64,000 nt of DNA from Ruminococcus sp. Its GTDB lineage: Bacteria > Bacillota > Clostridia > Lachnospirales > Lachnospiraceae. Numbering within the stretch: the first letter of the stretch is position 1; every line of letters begins with the position of its first letter. Shown here piece by piece: positions 25,410 to 34,382 of this stretch. The DNA lies in NCBI GenBank assembly GCA_013911065.1, contig JACERV010000002.1:1-64000 (forward strand). The letters are read 5' to 3'. The notes under the pieces are model-generated. The model was not told where the DNA came from and made no database searches. It worked only from the letters and a program-made list of their open reading frames with translations. Position numbers and translations under genes: made by a program.

Positions 25410-26570
25410 CTATTCATACAGCATATTTTGTATGGATTCATCTTCCAGGTTATCCAGGGTAACCCAGATATATCCTGTATTCACTTCCGCCTCATTTCCA
25501 CTCTCCAGTATTGTCCGCGCTGCGGCTATTACCGATGCGTATCCGATTCCAAAGGGATTCTGAACGACCAGACCTTTAATCTCATCTTTTTTCAACGCAT
25601 CTATCTGCTCTTTTCCTGCATCAAATCCCATCAATATAATATCATCTATCTTATCTGCCTGCTTCAATGCCTCTAAACCAAGCTGGGTAGCTGTCACATT
25701 TGTTCCAAAACATCCCTTAAGTTCCGGATGTTTCTCCAGATAATATGCTATGACGTCCGTATCTGTCAGACTATCAGGAGTAATCTCCTTTTCATCTTCT
25801 TTCTTAGACTTGTTTTTCTCTTCTGCAATCTCCTTCTTCATGTCATCCATCTTATCTAAATAAATCGTCTCTGCAATGGATACCTCAGGGTGATTGCTCT
25901 CTATTTCATTCTGAAAACTGCTCTCGCGCTCCATGCTTGAAGCGGACTTCGAATCATGTACGAGAAGCAAAATGCTGCCTTCATTCTCAATCTCATCACT
26001 CAGCTTGTACGCACCCGTCCTGGCAGCTTCTTCATTATCAGTTTTTATTGTACACTGTATACCCTGATATGAATTCCCGGAGTCCAAAGCGATAATCGGA
26101 ATTCCATTTTCTGTAGCCAGGTCAAATTGAACCTTGCATGCCTCTGCATCAATACTGGCAATCCCTACTGCATCAGGATAGCGGGCAAGTTCTTCATCCA
26201 GGATATTCACCTGTTCGTCAATATTCTCCGCATTTTCCGGTGCATTATAAGTGACTTTAACCGCATCCTCCCCGGTGTATCCAAGAGTTGCATTTAAATC
26301 TGCCGCTGCCTGCTCTACGCCCCTTTTTATCTCTTTCCAATAGGCGGAACCGCTGTATCTCCCTATAATGGATATATAAGCTCCCGGCTCCAGATTAAGT
26401 CCGCGTACGTTATCATATGCTGACGGTGAAATCGCATTCAGGCTGTCCTGGTATGGCGGCTCTGACTTTGTATTTCCTGTAAATGTGGGCGTATCATCTT
26501 TGCTGCACGCGCAGACCGTCAGCATAATGCCTAACGCTGCAGGTAGAATGATTGTCCATTTTTTCTTCAT
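25410..26570 (-). CDS. Orphan sugar-type substrate-binding lipoprotein
   Basis: A 386-residue lipoprotein with signal peptide MKKKWTIILPAALGIMLTV and lipobox cysteine in VCACSK, followed by a periplasmic-binding-protein type I (ribose/LacI-like) fold: YISIIGRYSGSAYWKEIKRGVEQ, DAVGIASIDAE, PIIALDSGNSY, GAYKLSDEIENEGSILLL and ILMGFDAGKEQIDALK. No permease or ATPase gene is adjacent. A lone binding protein may share a transporter elsewhere or feed a sensor. The neighbouring convergent two-component system makes the latter worth testing. Confidence 0.8.
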   Translation of the reverse strand: MKKKWTIILPAALGIMLTVCACSKDDTPTFTGNTKSEPPYQDSLNAISPSAYDNVRGLNLEPGAYISIIGRYSGSAYWKEIKRGVEQAAADLNATLGYTGEDAVKVTYNAPENAENIDEQVNILDEELARYPDAVGIASIDAEACKVQFDLATENGIPIIALDSGNSYQGIQCTIKTDNEEAARTGAYKLSDEIENEGSILLLVHDSKSASSMERESSFQNEIESNHPEVSIAETIYLDKMDDMKKEIAEEKNKSKKEDEKEITPDSLTDTDVIAYYLEKHPELKGCFGTNVTATQLGLEALKQADKIDDIILMGFDAGKEQIDALKKDEIKGLVVQNPFGIGYASVIAAARTILESGNEAEVNTGYIWVTLDNLEDESIQNMLYE

Positions 26571-26713
26571 AATAAATTGCCTCCAGATTTTATCTTCCTG
26601 TCCTAGATTACCACTTATATACTATACACCAATCTTCCAAAAAATAAAGAAATTTTTTCTTAATTTTTTATTATAGTTTAAATAATTGTACATGATTTAG
26701 AGCATAAAACAGC

Positions 26714-26742
26714 TTGTATATTTGCTTTTTTTGTATTAGAAT
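26714..26742 (+). promoter_or_regulatory. Ferredoxin promoter
   Basis: TTGTAT and TAGAAT with 17-base spacing, about 60 bases upstream of the small ferredoxin gene, which has an AAAGGAGGA ribosome site. Confidence 0.55.
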
Positions 26743-26785
26743 GAGGTTAAAGACAGTTATAGAAATGCTGTTGAAGACTTTATAA

Positions 26786-26971
<186 letters not shown>

Positions 26972-27045
26972 TCCATATATCGCAAAGTGATCACAATGCA
27001 AAAGGGATATTGTAGAATCAATGTCAATAACTCAAAACATAAACA

Positions 27046-27115
27046 GGCCTCCAGCCTGGAACAGGGCGTATAGAAATATATATGTTTTGTTCCAGATTGG
27101 GGGCCCGTTTTTTTC
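27046..27115 (+). terminator. Ferredoxin terminator
   Basis: The arms GGCCTCC..CTGGAACA and TGTTCCAG..GGGGGCC fold into a long hairpin followed by CGTTTTTTTCTT on the plus strand. Confidence 0.7.
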
Positions 27116-27169
27116 TTCCGGCCTGCACAGAAGGCCTTCAATAATATCTGTTTCTAAGTTACCTGCTTC

Positions 27170-27198
27170 TTGACTTTTCCCCCTGGCAAAGGTATTCT
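27170..27198 (+). promoter_or_regulatory. Promoter of the tandem AraC genes
   Basis: TTGACT and TATTCT are exactly 17 bases apart. The leader to the first ATG is only about 15 bases and carries AAAGGTGGTG as ribosome site. Confidence 0.6.
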
Positions 27199-27219
27199 TT
27201 GTATAAAGGTGGTGTTGAT

Positions 27220-28128
27220 ATGGAACTAAACTCATCCATAAACGAACATGCCCACTATCAGTCTCTAAACCAGAGCTGGTACCTGACAGAAGATCTTTTT
27301 TTGTGCCACTGCGGGGTAGAGTATTGTCCCCCCAATCATTCCAGCGGCCCTAAAACACGGAACGAGTATGTCATTCACTTTATCTTCCAGGGGAACGGGT
27401 TTTTAAAAATCAATCATAAAACTTATGAACTGGCACCGGAACAGGCTTTCCTTATTCCTCCCGGTGTAGAAACATACTACTATGCAAATCAGGAAACTCC
27501 TTATGCTTATGCCTGGATTGCCTTTAACGGGCGGCTTGCACCGGATTATCTGTCCCAGACCGGTCTTTCTGCAGAATGTCCTGTTTGCGATTTGACCATA
27601 GAGGCTTCCGGTTTCCGGCATCTTATAGAACAAATACTGGAAACAAAGACCCTTGATATTTCAAGTGACTTCCTTCGAACCGGATATCTTTATCACATTT
27701 TAAGTAAGCTGATTGCTTCCGGCCAGAAGAAAAAGTCAGGGCAAAAACCACTGCTCTATCCGGCAGACACCTATGCTGAGTATGCAAAACAATATATAGA
27801 CTTAAATTATAATAACATTACTGTTACAGACGTTGTAAATTATGTGGGTCTTAGCCGCTCTTATCTCTATAAGATTTTTAAGCAAAAGTACCATTTGTCT
27901 CTTCAGGGCTACCTGATCAAATGCCGTATTGATAAGGCATGCATTCTGCTTGAGACAACAGGGCAAAGCATTACCGCCATTTCCCAGGCCATTGGATATG
28001 AAGACTCACTGACCTTTTCAAAAGAATTCAAAAAATATTTGGGACAAAGCCCGAAACACTATCGAATGAATCTCACAAACCCCCAAGAGGAAAATGACGA
28101 TGTATCAGAAACCAACAACTTACAGTGA
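27220..28128 (+). CDS. AraC-family transcriptional regulator 1
   Basis: A 302-residue regulator with an N-terminal cupin sensing domain (HFIFQGNGFLKINHKTYEL, FLIPPGVETYYYA) and a C-terminal double helix-turn-helix (VTDVVNYVGLSRSYLYKIFK and ITAISQAIGYEDSLTFSKEFKKYLGQSPKHYR). The cupin and length resemble AraC-type regulators of sugar or glycoside genes. It overlaps the next, paralogous regulator by 35 bases. ATG was chosen because the purine-rich AAAGGTGGTG lies just before it. The target is unknown; the closest candidate is the convergent peptide operon. Confidence 0.88.
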   Translation: MELNSSINEHAHYQSLNQSWYLTEDLFLCHCGVEYCPPNHSSGPKTRNEYVIHFIFQGNGFLKINHKTYELAPEQAFLIPPGVETYYYANQETPYAYAWIAFNGRLAPDYLSQTGLSAECPVCDLTIEASGFRHLIEQILETKTLDISSDFLRTGYLYHILSKLIASGQKKKSGQKPLLYPADTYAEYAKQYIDLNYNNITVTDVVNYVGLSRSYLYKIFKQKYHLSLQGYLIKCRIDKACILLETTGQSITAISQAIGYEDSLTFSKEFKKYLGQSPKHYRMNLTNPQEENDDVSETNNLQ

Positions 28129-28984
28129 ATATGCAGGATATCGTTGTCTAAGCAGCCTTCAGAGCCATTCCAGCGATCTCTATCTTACACACTGTGGTAT
28201 TCAGGTCTGTCCGCCGCTTCACGCATGGGGGCCCGATGTAAGAAATGAATATCACATGCACTTTATCCTAAACGGAGAAGGACACCTGGAAATCAAAGGA
28301 GAAACACATCATTTGAAGCGCAGACAGATTTTTGTCCTTCCGCCCAATGTGCGGGCTTATTATTATGCTGATAAGGATAACCCCTGGTACTATGCATGGG
28401 CAAGTTTTCGGGGAAGAAGGGCGGCTGACTTTTTAAAGCTCGCCGGATTCGCAGATTCCTCCATGATTCGGAATACGATTATTCCCGCAGAACATTTTAG
28501 TTCTATTATCCATGAAATGCTTCTGGCGAATAAACTGACATTGGAAAACGAACTGCTCCGCACTGGATATTTATATCAGTTGGTTGCTTTATTAATCCAC
28601 TCTTATGAAGAACTTACCGACAGCCGCGAGAGAAAAAACCATTATACCAGAGACACCTACGTGGATCATGCTCTTCAATACATACATTTTAATTATAATA
28701 CTCAGATGCGTATTCGGGATCTGGTGGAGTATGTTGGCATAAACCGCTCCTATTTGTCATCTCTATTTAAGGAAAAAATGAACCTCTCTCCCAAAGAATA
28801 TCTGGTGCAGTATCAAATAGAAAAAGCAAAGGATTTGCTTTTTTCCTCCACCTATGACATAAAAGAAGTGGCTAAAAGAGTAGGTTATTCTGATTCACTG
28901 GCTTTTTCAAAGATTTTTCGGCAAAGGACAGGGGAAAGCCCCTCCTCTTATCGATCTAAAGCTAAAAACGGGTACACTGTGTAA
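28094..28984 (+). CDS. AraC-family transcriptional regulator 2 (paralogue of regulator 1)
   Basis: A 296-residue AraC regulator with the same plan as its upstream neighbour: cupin (HFILNGEGHLEIKGETHHL, FVLPPNVRAYYYADKDNPWYYAWASF) and HTH pair (IRDLVEYVGINRSYLSSLFK, IKEVAKRVGYSDSLAFSKIFRQRTGESPSSYR). Many positions match regulator 1, including the CPP motif after CG(V/I), so the pair arose by tandem duplication. An alternative ATG lies six bases downstream. Translation is probably coupled to the first gene. The two could form heterodimers or read related ligands. Confidence 0.88.
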   Translation: MTMYQKPTTYSEYAGYRCLSSLQSHSSDLYLTHCGIQVCPPLHAWGPDVRNEYHMHFILNGEGHLEIKGETHHLKRRQIFVLPPNVRAYYYADKDNPWYYAWASFRGRRAADFLKLAGFADSSMIRNTIIPAEHFSSIIHEMLLANKLTLENELLRTGYLYQLVALLIHSYEELTDSRERKNHYTRDTYVDHALQYIHFNYNTQMRIRDLVEYVGINRSYLSSLFKEKMNLSPKEYLVQYQIEKAKDLLFSSTYDIKEVAKRVGYSDSLAFSKIFRQRTGESPSSYRSKAKNGYTV

Positions 28985-28995
28985 AGACTGGTTAT

Positions 28996-30150
28996 TTATC
29001 CAAGTACCTTCTCAATGACGTTTAATGCATTTTCCACACGTCTTCTTGGGCAGGCCAGATTGATTCGTATAAAGCCGTCTCCGTCCCGGCCAAAATAACT
29101 GCCTTCATTCACCTCCAGATTCATCTTATCATGGAAATACTGACGCAGCTCATTACTGTTCATCCCTGTTTTTCTGCAATCGAGCCAAAGCAGATAAGTG
29201 CCCTCTGGCTTCCTTACCTTTATTTCAGGCACACGTTCCTTTATTCCGGCTATGAAGTAATTAATGTTTCCTTCCAGATATTCATTTAATTCTTTCAACC
29301 ACTCTTTAGAATGCTCATAAGCACCAAGAAGTGCCGGCTCAACCAAAATATTAGGTGCAGGTATCAGTGCCTTTTCTAACGTTGTCAAAAACTTTTCCCG
29401 AAGTCCTGTATCTGATATAATAAAGTTTGCTACATGAATCCCTGCCAGATTAAAAGCCTTTGACGGTGCGGTACATTCAATGGTACGGCTTGCTATCTCC
29501 TCAGAAAGCAAAGACAAAAAAATATGCCTGCTATCCCTGCTTAAAATTTCACAGTGGATATTGTCGGAAATAATATAGAGATTATGCCGGATACATATAT
29601 CCGCCAGCTTTTCCAGTTCTTCTCTCTTCCATACCCTTCCCACAGGATTGTGTGGGTTACATAAGATAATGGCTTTAGTTTTTTTCGTTATCTGATTTTC
29701 AAAGTCCTCAAAATCCATCGTATAATAACCATCTATATTAATCATGGAAGACTCAATAAGCTTCCTGTCGTTATAACGGACTGAAGTAAAGAAGGGGCCG
29801 TATACCGGTGTAAATATGATGATTTCATCTCCCGGTCCGCTTACTGCCTGAACGGCAATGGATAATCCAAGCACAACATTTGGCACATATGCAATCCACT
29901 CTTTTTCTACCTCGTAATTATGTACGTTCTTCATCCAGTCAATGATGGAGTTATAATACTTGTCTGTCAGAATTTTATATCCATATACCCCATGTTCGAC
30001 TGCCTTTTTTAAATGTTCCTGAATTGCAGGGGCTGCCTTAAAATCCATATCCGCAACCCACATGGGGTTAATGTTGTCTGTCATAAAAGGGCTGTCCCAT
30101 TTGATTGCGCCTGTTCCTCTTCTGTCTATCTCTTCATCAAATTTATTCAT
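28996..30150 (-). CDS. PatB/MalY-type pyridoxal-phosphate C-S lyase (aminotransferase fold)
   Basis: A 384-residue PLP enzyme beginning MNKFDEEIDRRGTGAIKWD, the hallmark of the MalY/PatB group. Conserved elements are MWVADMDFKAAPAIQE, CNPHNPVGRVWKREEL, SDNIHCEI, and the PLP lysine in CTAPSKAFNLAGIHVAN. Known members cleave cystathionine or cysteine-S-conjugates to pyruvate, ammonia and a thiol. The start was chosen with GGGGG five bases upstream; an ATG overlapping the previous stop is possible. It ends a seven-gene operon behind a peptide transporter and a peptidase, so its substrate is probably a sulfur-containing residue released from an imported peptide. Confidence 0.85.
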   Translation of the reverse strand: MNKFDEEIDRRGTGAIKWDSPFMTDNINPMWVADMDFKAAPAIQEHLKKAVEHGVYGYKILTDKYYNSIIDWMKNVHNYEVEKEWIAYVPNVVLGLSIAVQAVSGPGDEIIIFTPVYGPFFTSVRYNDRKLIESSMINIDGYYTMDFEDFENQITKKTKAIILCNPHNPVGRVWKREELEKLADICIRHNLYIISDNIHCEILSRDSRHIFLSLLSEEIASRTIECTAPSKAFNLAGIHVANFIISDTGLREKFLTTLEKALIPAPNILVEPALLGAYEHSKEWLKELNEYLEGNINYFIAGIKERVPEIKVRKPEGTYLLWLDCRKTGMNSNELRQYFHDKMNLEVNEGSYFGRDGDGFIRINLACPRRRVENALNVIEKVLG

Positions 30151-30161
30151 AGTTTCCCCCA

Positions 30162-31400
30162 TCAGTTCATGACATTTTCGATTTCTTCAACAGTTCTTGG
30201 TACATCCTTTGATAAATTGCGGCATCCGTTTCCGGTAATCAGGCAGTTATCCTCTAAGCGGAATCCGATTCCCCATTCCTCATGATAGATACCTACATCA
30301 ATGCAAAATACCATACCCGGTGCAGTAACAGCTCCCTCTGCATCTACTAAATCATGTACGTCAAGACCAACGTGGTGGGCACCTCCATGCCACATATATG
30401 TCCCAATTTCATCGTAACTTTTGCAGACCCCTGCTTCTTTCAGCTGTTCAAAGTTGTATTTACGGATCATAGCATCGACTTCTTTCATAGGGATACCTGG
30501 TTTTAAATTTTGGAACATATATTCAGATGTACGGTAAGCGCACTCATATAGAAGACGCTGCTTGTGAGAAAATCTTCCGTTGCAGGGCCAGCCCCGTGAA
30601 ACATCTGTCACCTCATAATCCCAGCGTGCGCCCACATCATTCAGAATCATATCCCCATCCATGGCCTGCCCTGTGAAACTATCATAATGAATACAAAAAT
30701 TATTTTTTCCCGCACTTATAATTGAAAAGGGTGCCACCACACCATTTTCCTGAGCCAGCGCATAGTCAAACTCTGCTTTATACTGGTACTCATACATGCC
30801 GGGTCTGGAACTCTTCATCATGGCCAAAATTCCGGCTTTCGTAATTCTCTGGGCCACTTCCATAGCCTCGATTTCACAAGGTTTCTTTATGGTACGCATT
30901 TTTCTCATGATGGGAAGTGCATTCTTAATATTTACATAAGGGTAAGTCTGATTTAAATATTCTTCCATCCTGTCGGCACAGCTTTTTAACAGTTGCTTTG
31001 GTACCCTGTCAATGTCGAGGTAAACTGTGTTTACACCACTTTTTGTGAAAACTCTCTTTATATCTTCATCAAATTCTTTTACAAACTTAATATTTGAAAC
31101 ACCAGATATTGCTTCCGCTCTGCTGCCGGTTATCCGGCTTCCTTCCCAGCGCTCTACCATAAAATCCGGTTCTAAAACATACAGTGTTTCACGGTATGTT
31201 TCCCCTTCTTTCTCCAAAAGCAACATGCTTTCCTTTTGGTTTATCCCGCACAGATAAAGAAAGTTGCGGTTTGCAAAAAAATCATAGTGTTCATCACATG
31301 ATCTTCTTATGGACTCTCCGCAATAGAACAGTGCGGCCTCACCCGGTTCCATATGGTCTATAAATTCTTTTCTGTTCTCTTTGTAAAATAATGATTCCAT
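30162..31400 (-). CDS. M24-family (Xaa-Pro peptidase-like) metallopeptidase
   Basis: A 412-residue protein with the aminopeptidase P layout: a creatinase-like N-terminal domain followed by the pita-bread fold. Metal ligands are visible as Asp in ILNDVGARWDYEVTDVSRGW (two Asp), His in GGAHHVGLDVHD, and Glu in GFRLEDNCLIT. The usual first glutamate (VEPGIY) is replaced by Asp in FCIDVGIY, so metal binding or specificity may differ. It probably cleaves small imported peptides in the cytoplasm. Co-directional between oppF and the C-S lyase gene, overlapping or touching the latter. Confidence 0.85.
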   Translation of the reverse strand: MESLFYKENRKEFIDHMEPGEAALFYCGESIRRSCDEHYDFFANRNFLYLCGINQKESMLLLEKEGETYRETLYVLEPDFMVERWEGSRITGSRAEAISGVSNIKFVKEFDEDIKRVFTKSGVNTVYLDIDRVPKQLLKSCADRMEEYLNQTYPYVNIKNALPIMRKMRTIKKPCEIEAMEVAQRITKAGILAMMKSSRPGMYEYQYKAEFDYALAQENGVVAPFSIISAGKNNFCIHYDSFTGQAMDGDMILNDVGARWDYEVTDVSRGWPCNGRFSHKQRLLYECAYRTSEYMFQNLKPGIPMKEVDAMIRKYNFEQLKEAGVCKSYDEIGTYMWHGGAHHVGLDVHDLVDAEGAVTAPGMVFCIDVGIYHEEWGIGFRLEDNCLITGNGCRNLSKDVPRTVEEIENVMN

Positions 31401-31427
31401 ATCCTGTTTTCTCCTTATTTTTACTGA

Positions 31428-32405
31428 CTAATATAGATGACAGGCAACCATGTGCCCGGACTTTACTTCTTTTAAAACCGGGTCTACCGTTCTGCATACT
31501 TCCTTTGCATGAGGACAACGGCCGGCAAACCTGCAACCCGGTTTCGGATTGATAGGACTTGTGATTTCCCCTTTAATTGGAATTTCTTCTTTTTCTCTGG
31601 CAGCAATCGGATTTGCAACCGGAATGGCAGACAGAAGTGCCTGTGTATAAGGATGTATAGGGCTCTCATAAAGCTCTTCTGCAGCCGCACTCTCCACCAT
31701 AGTTCCTAAGTACATTACAATCACCCGGTCTGAAATATATTTTACTACGCTTAAATCATGTGCAATAAACATATATGTAAGATTTCTTTCTTTTTGCATA
31801 TGTTTAAGCATATTGATTACCTGTGCCTGAATGGACACATCAAGTGCGGATATAGGCTCATCACACACAATAAACTCCGGATCTACAGATAAAGCTCTGG
31901 CTACCCCGATCCTCTGCTTCTGTCCTCCGCTGAATTCGTGAGGGAAACGTGACAGATGGTCTTTTCCCAGACCAACGGTTTTTAGCAGATCAACAACCTT
32001 TTCTTCTAATTCAGCTTTATCAAGCGTTTTATGATATAGCTTAATTCCTTCTTCCACAACTTCTTTTATGGTCATTCTGGGATTCAAAGATGCATAGGGA
32101 TTTTGAAAAATCATTTGTACTTTTTGGCAGAACTCTCTTTTTAGCGGTTGTTTCTTGTACTCCTTTAAGTTTCTTCCATTATAATACACTTCCCCCTTCG
32201 TCATATCATAAAGATTTACAAGACAGCGCCCAAGGGTGGATTTTCCACACCCTGATTCTCCTACCACTCCCAGAGTTTCCCCTCGAAACACTTGAAAAGA
32301 CAGTCCTTCCACTGCATGTAAGGTCTCTTTCCCGGAAAGACGAAAATACTTGCATAAATCTTTTACCTCTATCAGGACTTCCTGCTGCATATCCTTTCCC
32401 ATCAT
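31428..32405 (-). CDS. oppF: Oligopeptide ABC transporter ATPase OppF
   Basis: A 325-residue ABC ATPase with Walker A GVVGESGCGKSTLGR, signature FSGGQKQRIGVARAL, Walker B EFIVCDEPISALDVS, and the C-terminal oligopeptide-transporter motif CRFAGRCPHAKEVC. It pairs with OppD to power import. It overlaps oppD by four bases (ATGA-type coupling). Confidence 0.9.
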   Translation of the reverse strand: MMGKDMQQEVLIEVKDLCKYFRLSGKETLHAVEGLSFQVFRGETLGVVGESGCGKSTLGRCLVNLYDMTKGEVYYNGRNLKEYKKQPLKREFCQKVQMIFQNPYASLNPRMTIKEVVEEGIKLYHKTLDKAELEEKVVDLLKTVGLGKDHLSRFPHEFSGGQKQRIGVARALSVDPEFIVCDEPISALDVSIQAQVINMLKHMQKERNLTYMFIAHDLSVVKYISDRVIVMYLGTMVESAAAEELYESPIHPYTQALLSAIPVANPIAAREKEEIPIKGEITSPINPKPGCRFAGRCPHAKEVCRTVDPVLKEVKSGHMVACHLY

Positions 32406-33436
32406 TCATTACTCCATTCTTTCTGAAATAGTTCTTCTACCCTCGGCGCTCTCTTATCCTGAAGCCAGCAGCAGACTTTATGTTCCTGTGACAGCTCCAC
32501 CTCATCCGGCATCTTTTTATGACATACATTCATGCCGAACTCGCATCTTGCCGCAAAGGGACATCCTATGGGCGGACTGAATAAATCCGGAGGGGTTCCG
32601 TCAATTGGCCTTAACTCTGCGTTTTTATCTGTCTCAAGGGTCGCGATAGAATCCAGCAGCCCTCTCGTATAAGGGTGGGCTGTTTTGTAAAACAGTTCTT
32701 CTGCCGATGCCCGTTCCAGAATCTTTCCGCCATACATGACAAGCACTCTGTCACACAGTTTTGCAATCACTCCCAAGTCATGTGTAATCAGAATAACAGA
32801 AATATGAAACTCCCGGCTCAGCTTCTGAAACAATTTTAGAATCTGAGATTCAATTGTCACATCCAGGGAGGTTGTTGGCTCATCCGCTATAATGACTTTG
32901 GGGTTCCCAATCAGTGCCATTGCAATCATAACTCTCTGCTTCATTCCTCCGCTCAGTTCATGAGGATACTGATTCAGGCGCCTCTGGGGATCGGTAATTC
33001 CAACCTTCTCAAGAACATCTATGACCTGGTGGCGCAGCTCCTGTTTGGTTATATTCTTACGCTTTTTTATAATTTCACCAATCTGTTTTCCTACTTTCAT
33101 TGTGGGATTTAAGGAGGTCATAGGATCCTGAAAAACAAATCCAATCTCATCTCCCCGTATTTGTCTCATTTCCTGATTGGTTTTTGGTACAATATCTTCC
33201 CCTTTATAGAGAATAGACCCACCTTCAAAAAATCCTGCTTTTGGAGGGTTAAGCTTCAGGATGCACTGTGCAGTTACACTTTTTCCACATCCTGACTCAC
33301 CTACAATTCCAAGAATTTCTCCGGGGCGTACAGAAAAACTAACATCTCGTACTGCTTTTACCACGCCGCCATAGGTATGAAACGAAAAGCTTACATTTTT
33401 TAATTCTAAAATATAATCTGTCATCTTTTCCTGCAT
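32402..33436 (-). CDS. oppD: Oligopeptide ABC transporter ATPase OppD
   Basis: A 344-residue ATPase with Walker A GIVGESGCGKSVTAQ, Q-loop GFVFQDPMTSLNPTMKVG, signature LSGGMKQRVMIAMAL, Walker B KVIIADEPTTSLDVT and the C-terminal CPFAARCEFGMNVC motif. Only two bases separate it from oppC. Standard length and no defects. Confidence 0.9.
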   Translation of the reverse strand: MQEKMTDYILELKNVSFSFHTYGGVVKAVRDVSFSVRPGEILGIVGESGCGKSVTAQCILKLNPPKAGFFEGGSILYKGEDIVPKTNQEMRQIRGDEIGFVFQDPMTSLNPTMKVGKQIGEIIKKRKNITKQELRHQVIDVLEKVGITDPQRRLNQYPHELSGGMKQRVMIAMALIGNPKVIIADEPTTSLDVTIESQILKLFQKLSREFHISVILITHDLGVIAKLCDRVLVMYGGKILERASAEELFYKTAHPYTRGLLDSIATLETDKNAELRPIDGTPPDLFSPPIGCPFAARCEFGMNVCHKKMPDEVELSQEHKVCCWLQDKRAPRVEELFQKEWSNE

Positions 33437-33438
33437 TT

Positions 33439-34371
33439 CTAATCCTCCCCGCGCAGTTTGGGGTCAAAGGCATCACGAAGGCCGTCTCCCAGTAAGTTTA
33501 AAGCTAAAACAGTTGTGCAAATAAAAAACGCTGGTATCAAAAGCTGGGTGGGCGCCACCCGAAGCATCTTTATTCCTTCTTTTGCAAGAATTCCCCAGCT
33601 TGCCGTGGGAGGCGCAACTCCCAGGCCGATAAAGCTCAGAAATGCTTCACCAAAGATAGCCCCTGGAATTGCTGATGTAAGATTTGTGATAATCAATCCA
33701 AGAACATTGGGAATCAAATGTTTCACGATAATTACAATAGCAGGAACTCCCAGAACTTTACCGGCAAGCACAAAATCCTGTTCCTTCAGCCTTAAGATTT
33801 CCCCTCTTATAAACCGGCAGCTTCCAATCCAGCCTACAATTGTCATCGCTATTACAAGACTGATGACACCCCGTCCTATTACAAGCATTACAAGTATGGT
33901 GACAATCAAATTTGGGATTCCATAAAGCACCTCCACCAGACGCATGATAATCATATCTGCCTTACCGCCGGAATATCCTGAAATCCCCCCAATCAAAGTA
34001 CCGATTACTGCATTAAGAAGTGCCGCAAAAAAACCAATGGTCAGAGATACTCTTGCCCCCATCCAGACACGGACGAACAAGTCTCTTCCCAGAGAATCCG
34101 TCCCAAACCAGTTTTGCACCGATATCCCGGCGCTTAAGTTTGCCGAATTTTGTTCTGCATAGTCGTAAGGGCTGAAAATCGGCACAAAGACAGCCAGCAG
34201 GACATATATTCCAAGAAGAACCAGGGAGAAGAATGCAATGCGGTTTTTCTTGATTCTGCGCCATGCATCCTCCCAGTATGAAAGTGCCGGCCTTGATATT
34301 GACTCCATCTGTTCAAGTTGTTTTCCGATGATTTGAAAATCATCATCTTTTATTTCTTCTGTGTTGTTCAT
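33439..34371 (-). CDS. oppC: Oligopeptide ABC transporter permease OppC
   Basis: A 310-residue permease with an N-terminal cytoplasmic tail, six predicted membrane segments and the EAA-type loop GEAFLSFIGLGVAPPTASWG. Also typical is NWFGTDSLGRDLFVRVWMGARVSL. It forms the membrane channel with OppB. Confidence 0.9.
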   Translation of the reverse strand: MNNTEEIKDDDFQIIGKQLEQMESISRPALSYWEDAWRRIKKNRIAFFSLVLLGIYVLLAVFVPIFSPYDYAEQNSANLSAGISVQNWFGTDSLGRDLFVRVWMGARVSLTIGFFAALLNAVIGTLIGGISGYSGGKADMIIMRLVEVLYGIPNLIVTILVMLVIGRGVISLVIAMTIVGWIGSCRFIRGEILRLKEQDFVLAGKVLGVPAIVIIVKHLIPNVLGLIITNLTSAIPGAIFGEAFLSFIGLGVAPPTASWGILAKEGIKMLRVAPTQLLIPAFFICTTVLALNLLGDGLRDAFDPKLRGED

Positions 34372-34382
34372 CTCTCATCACC

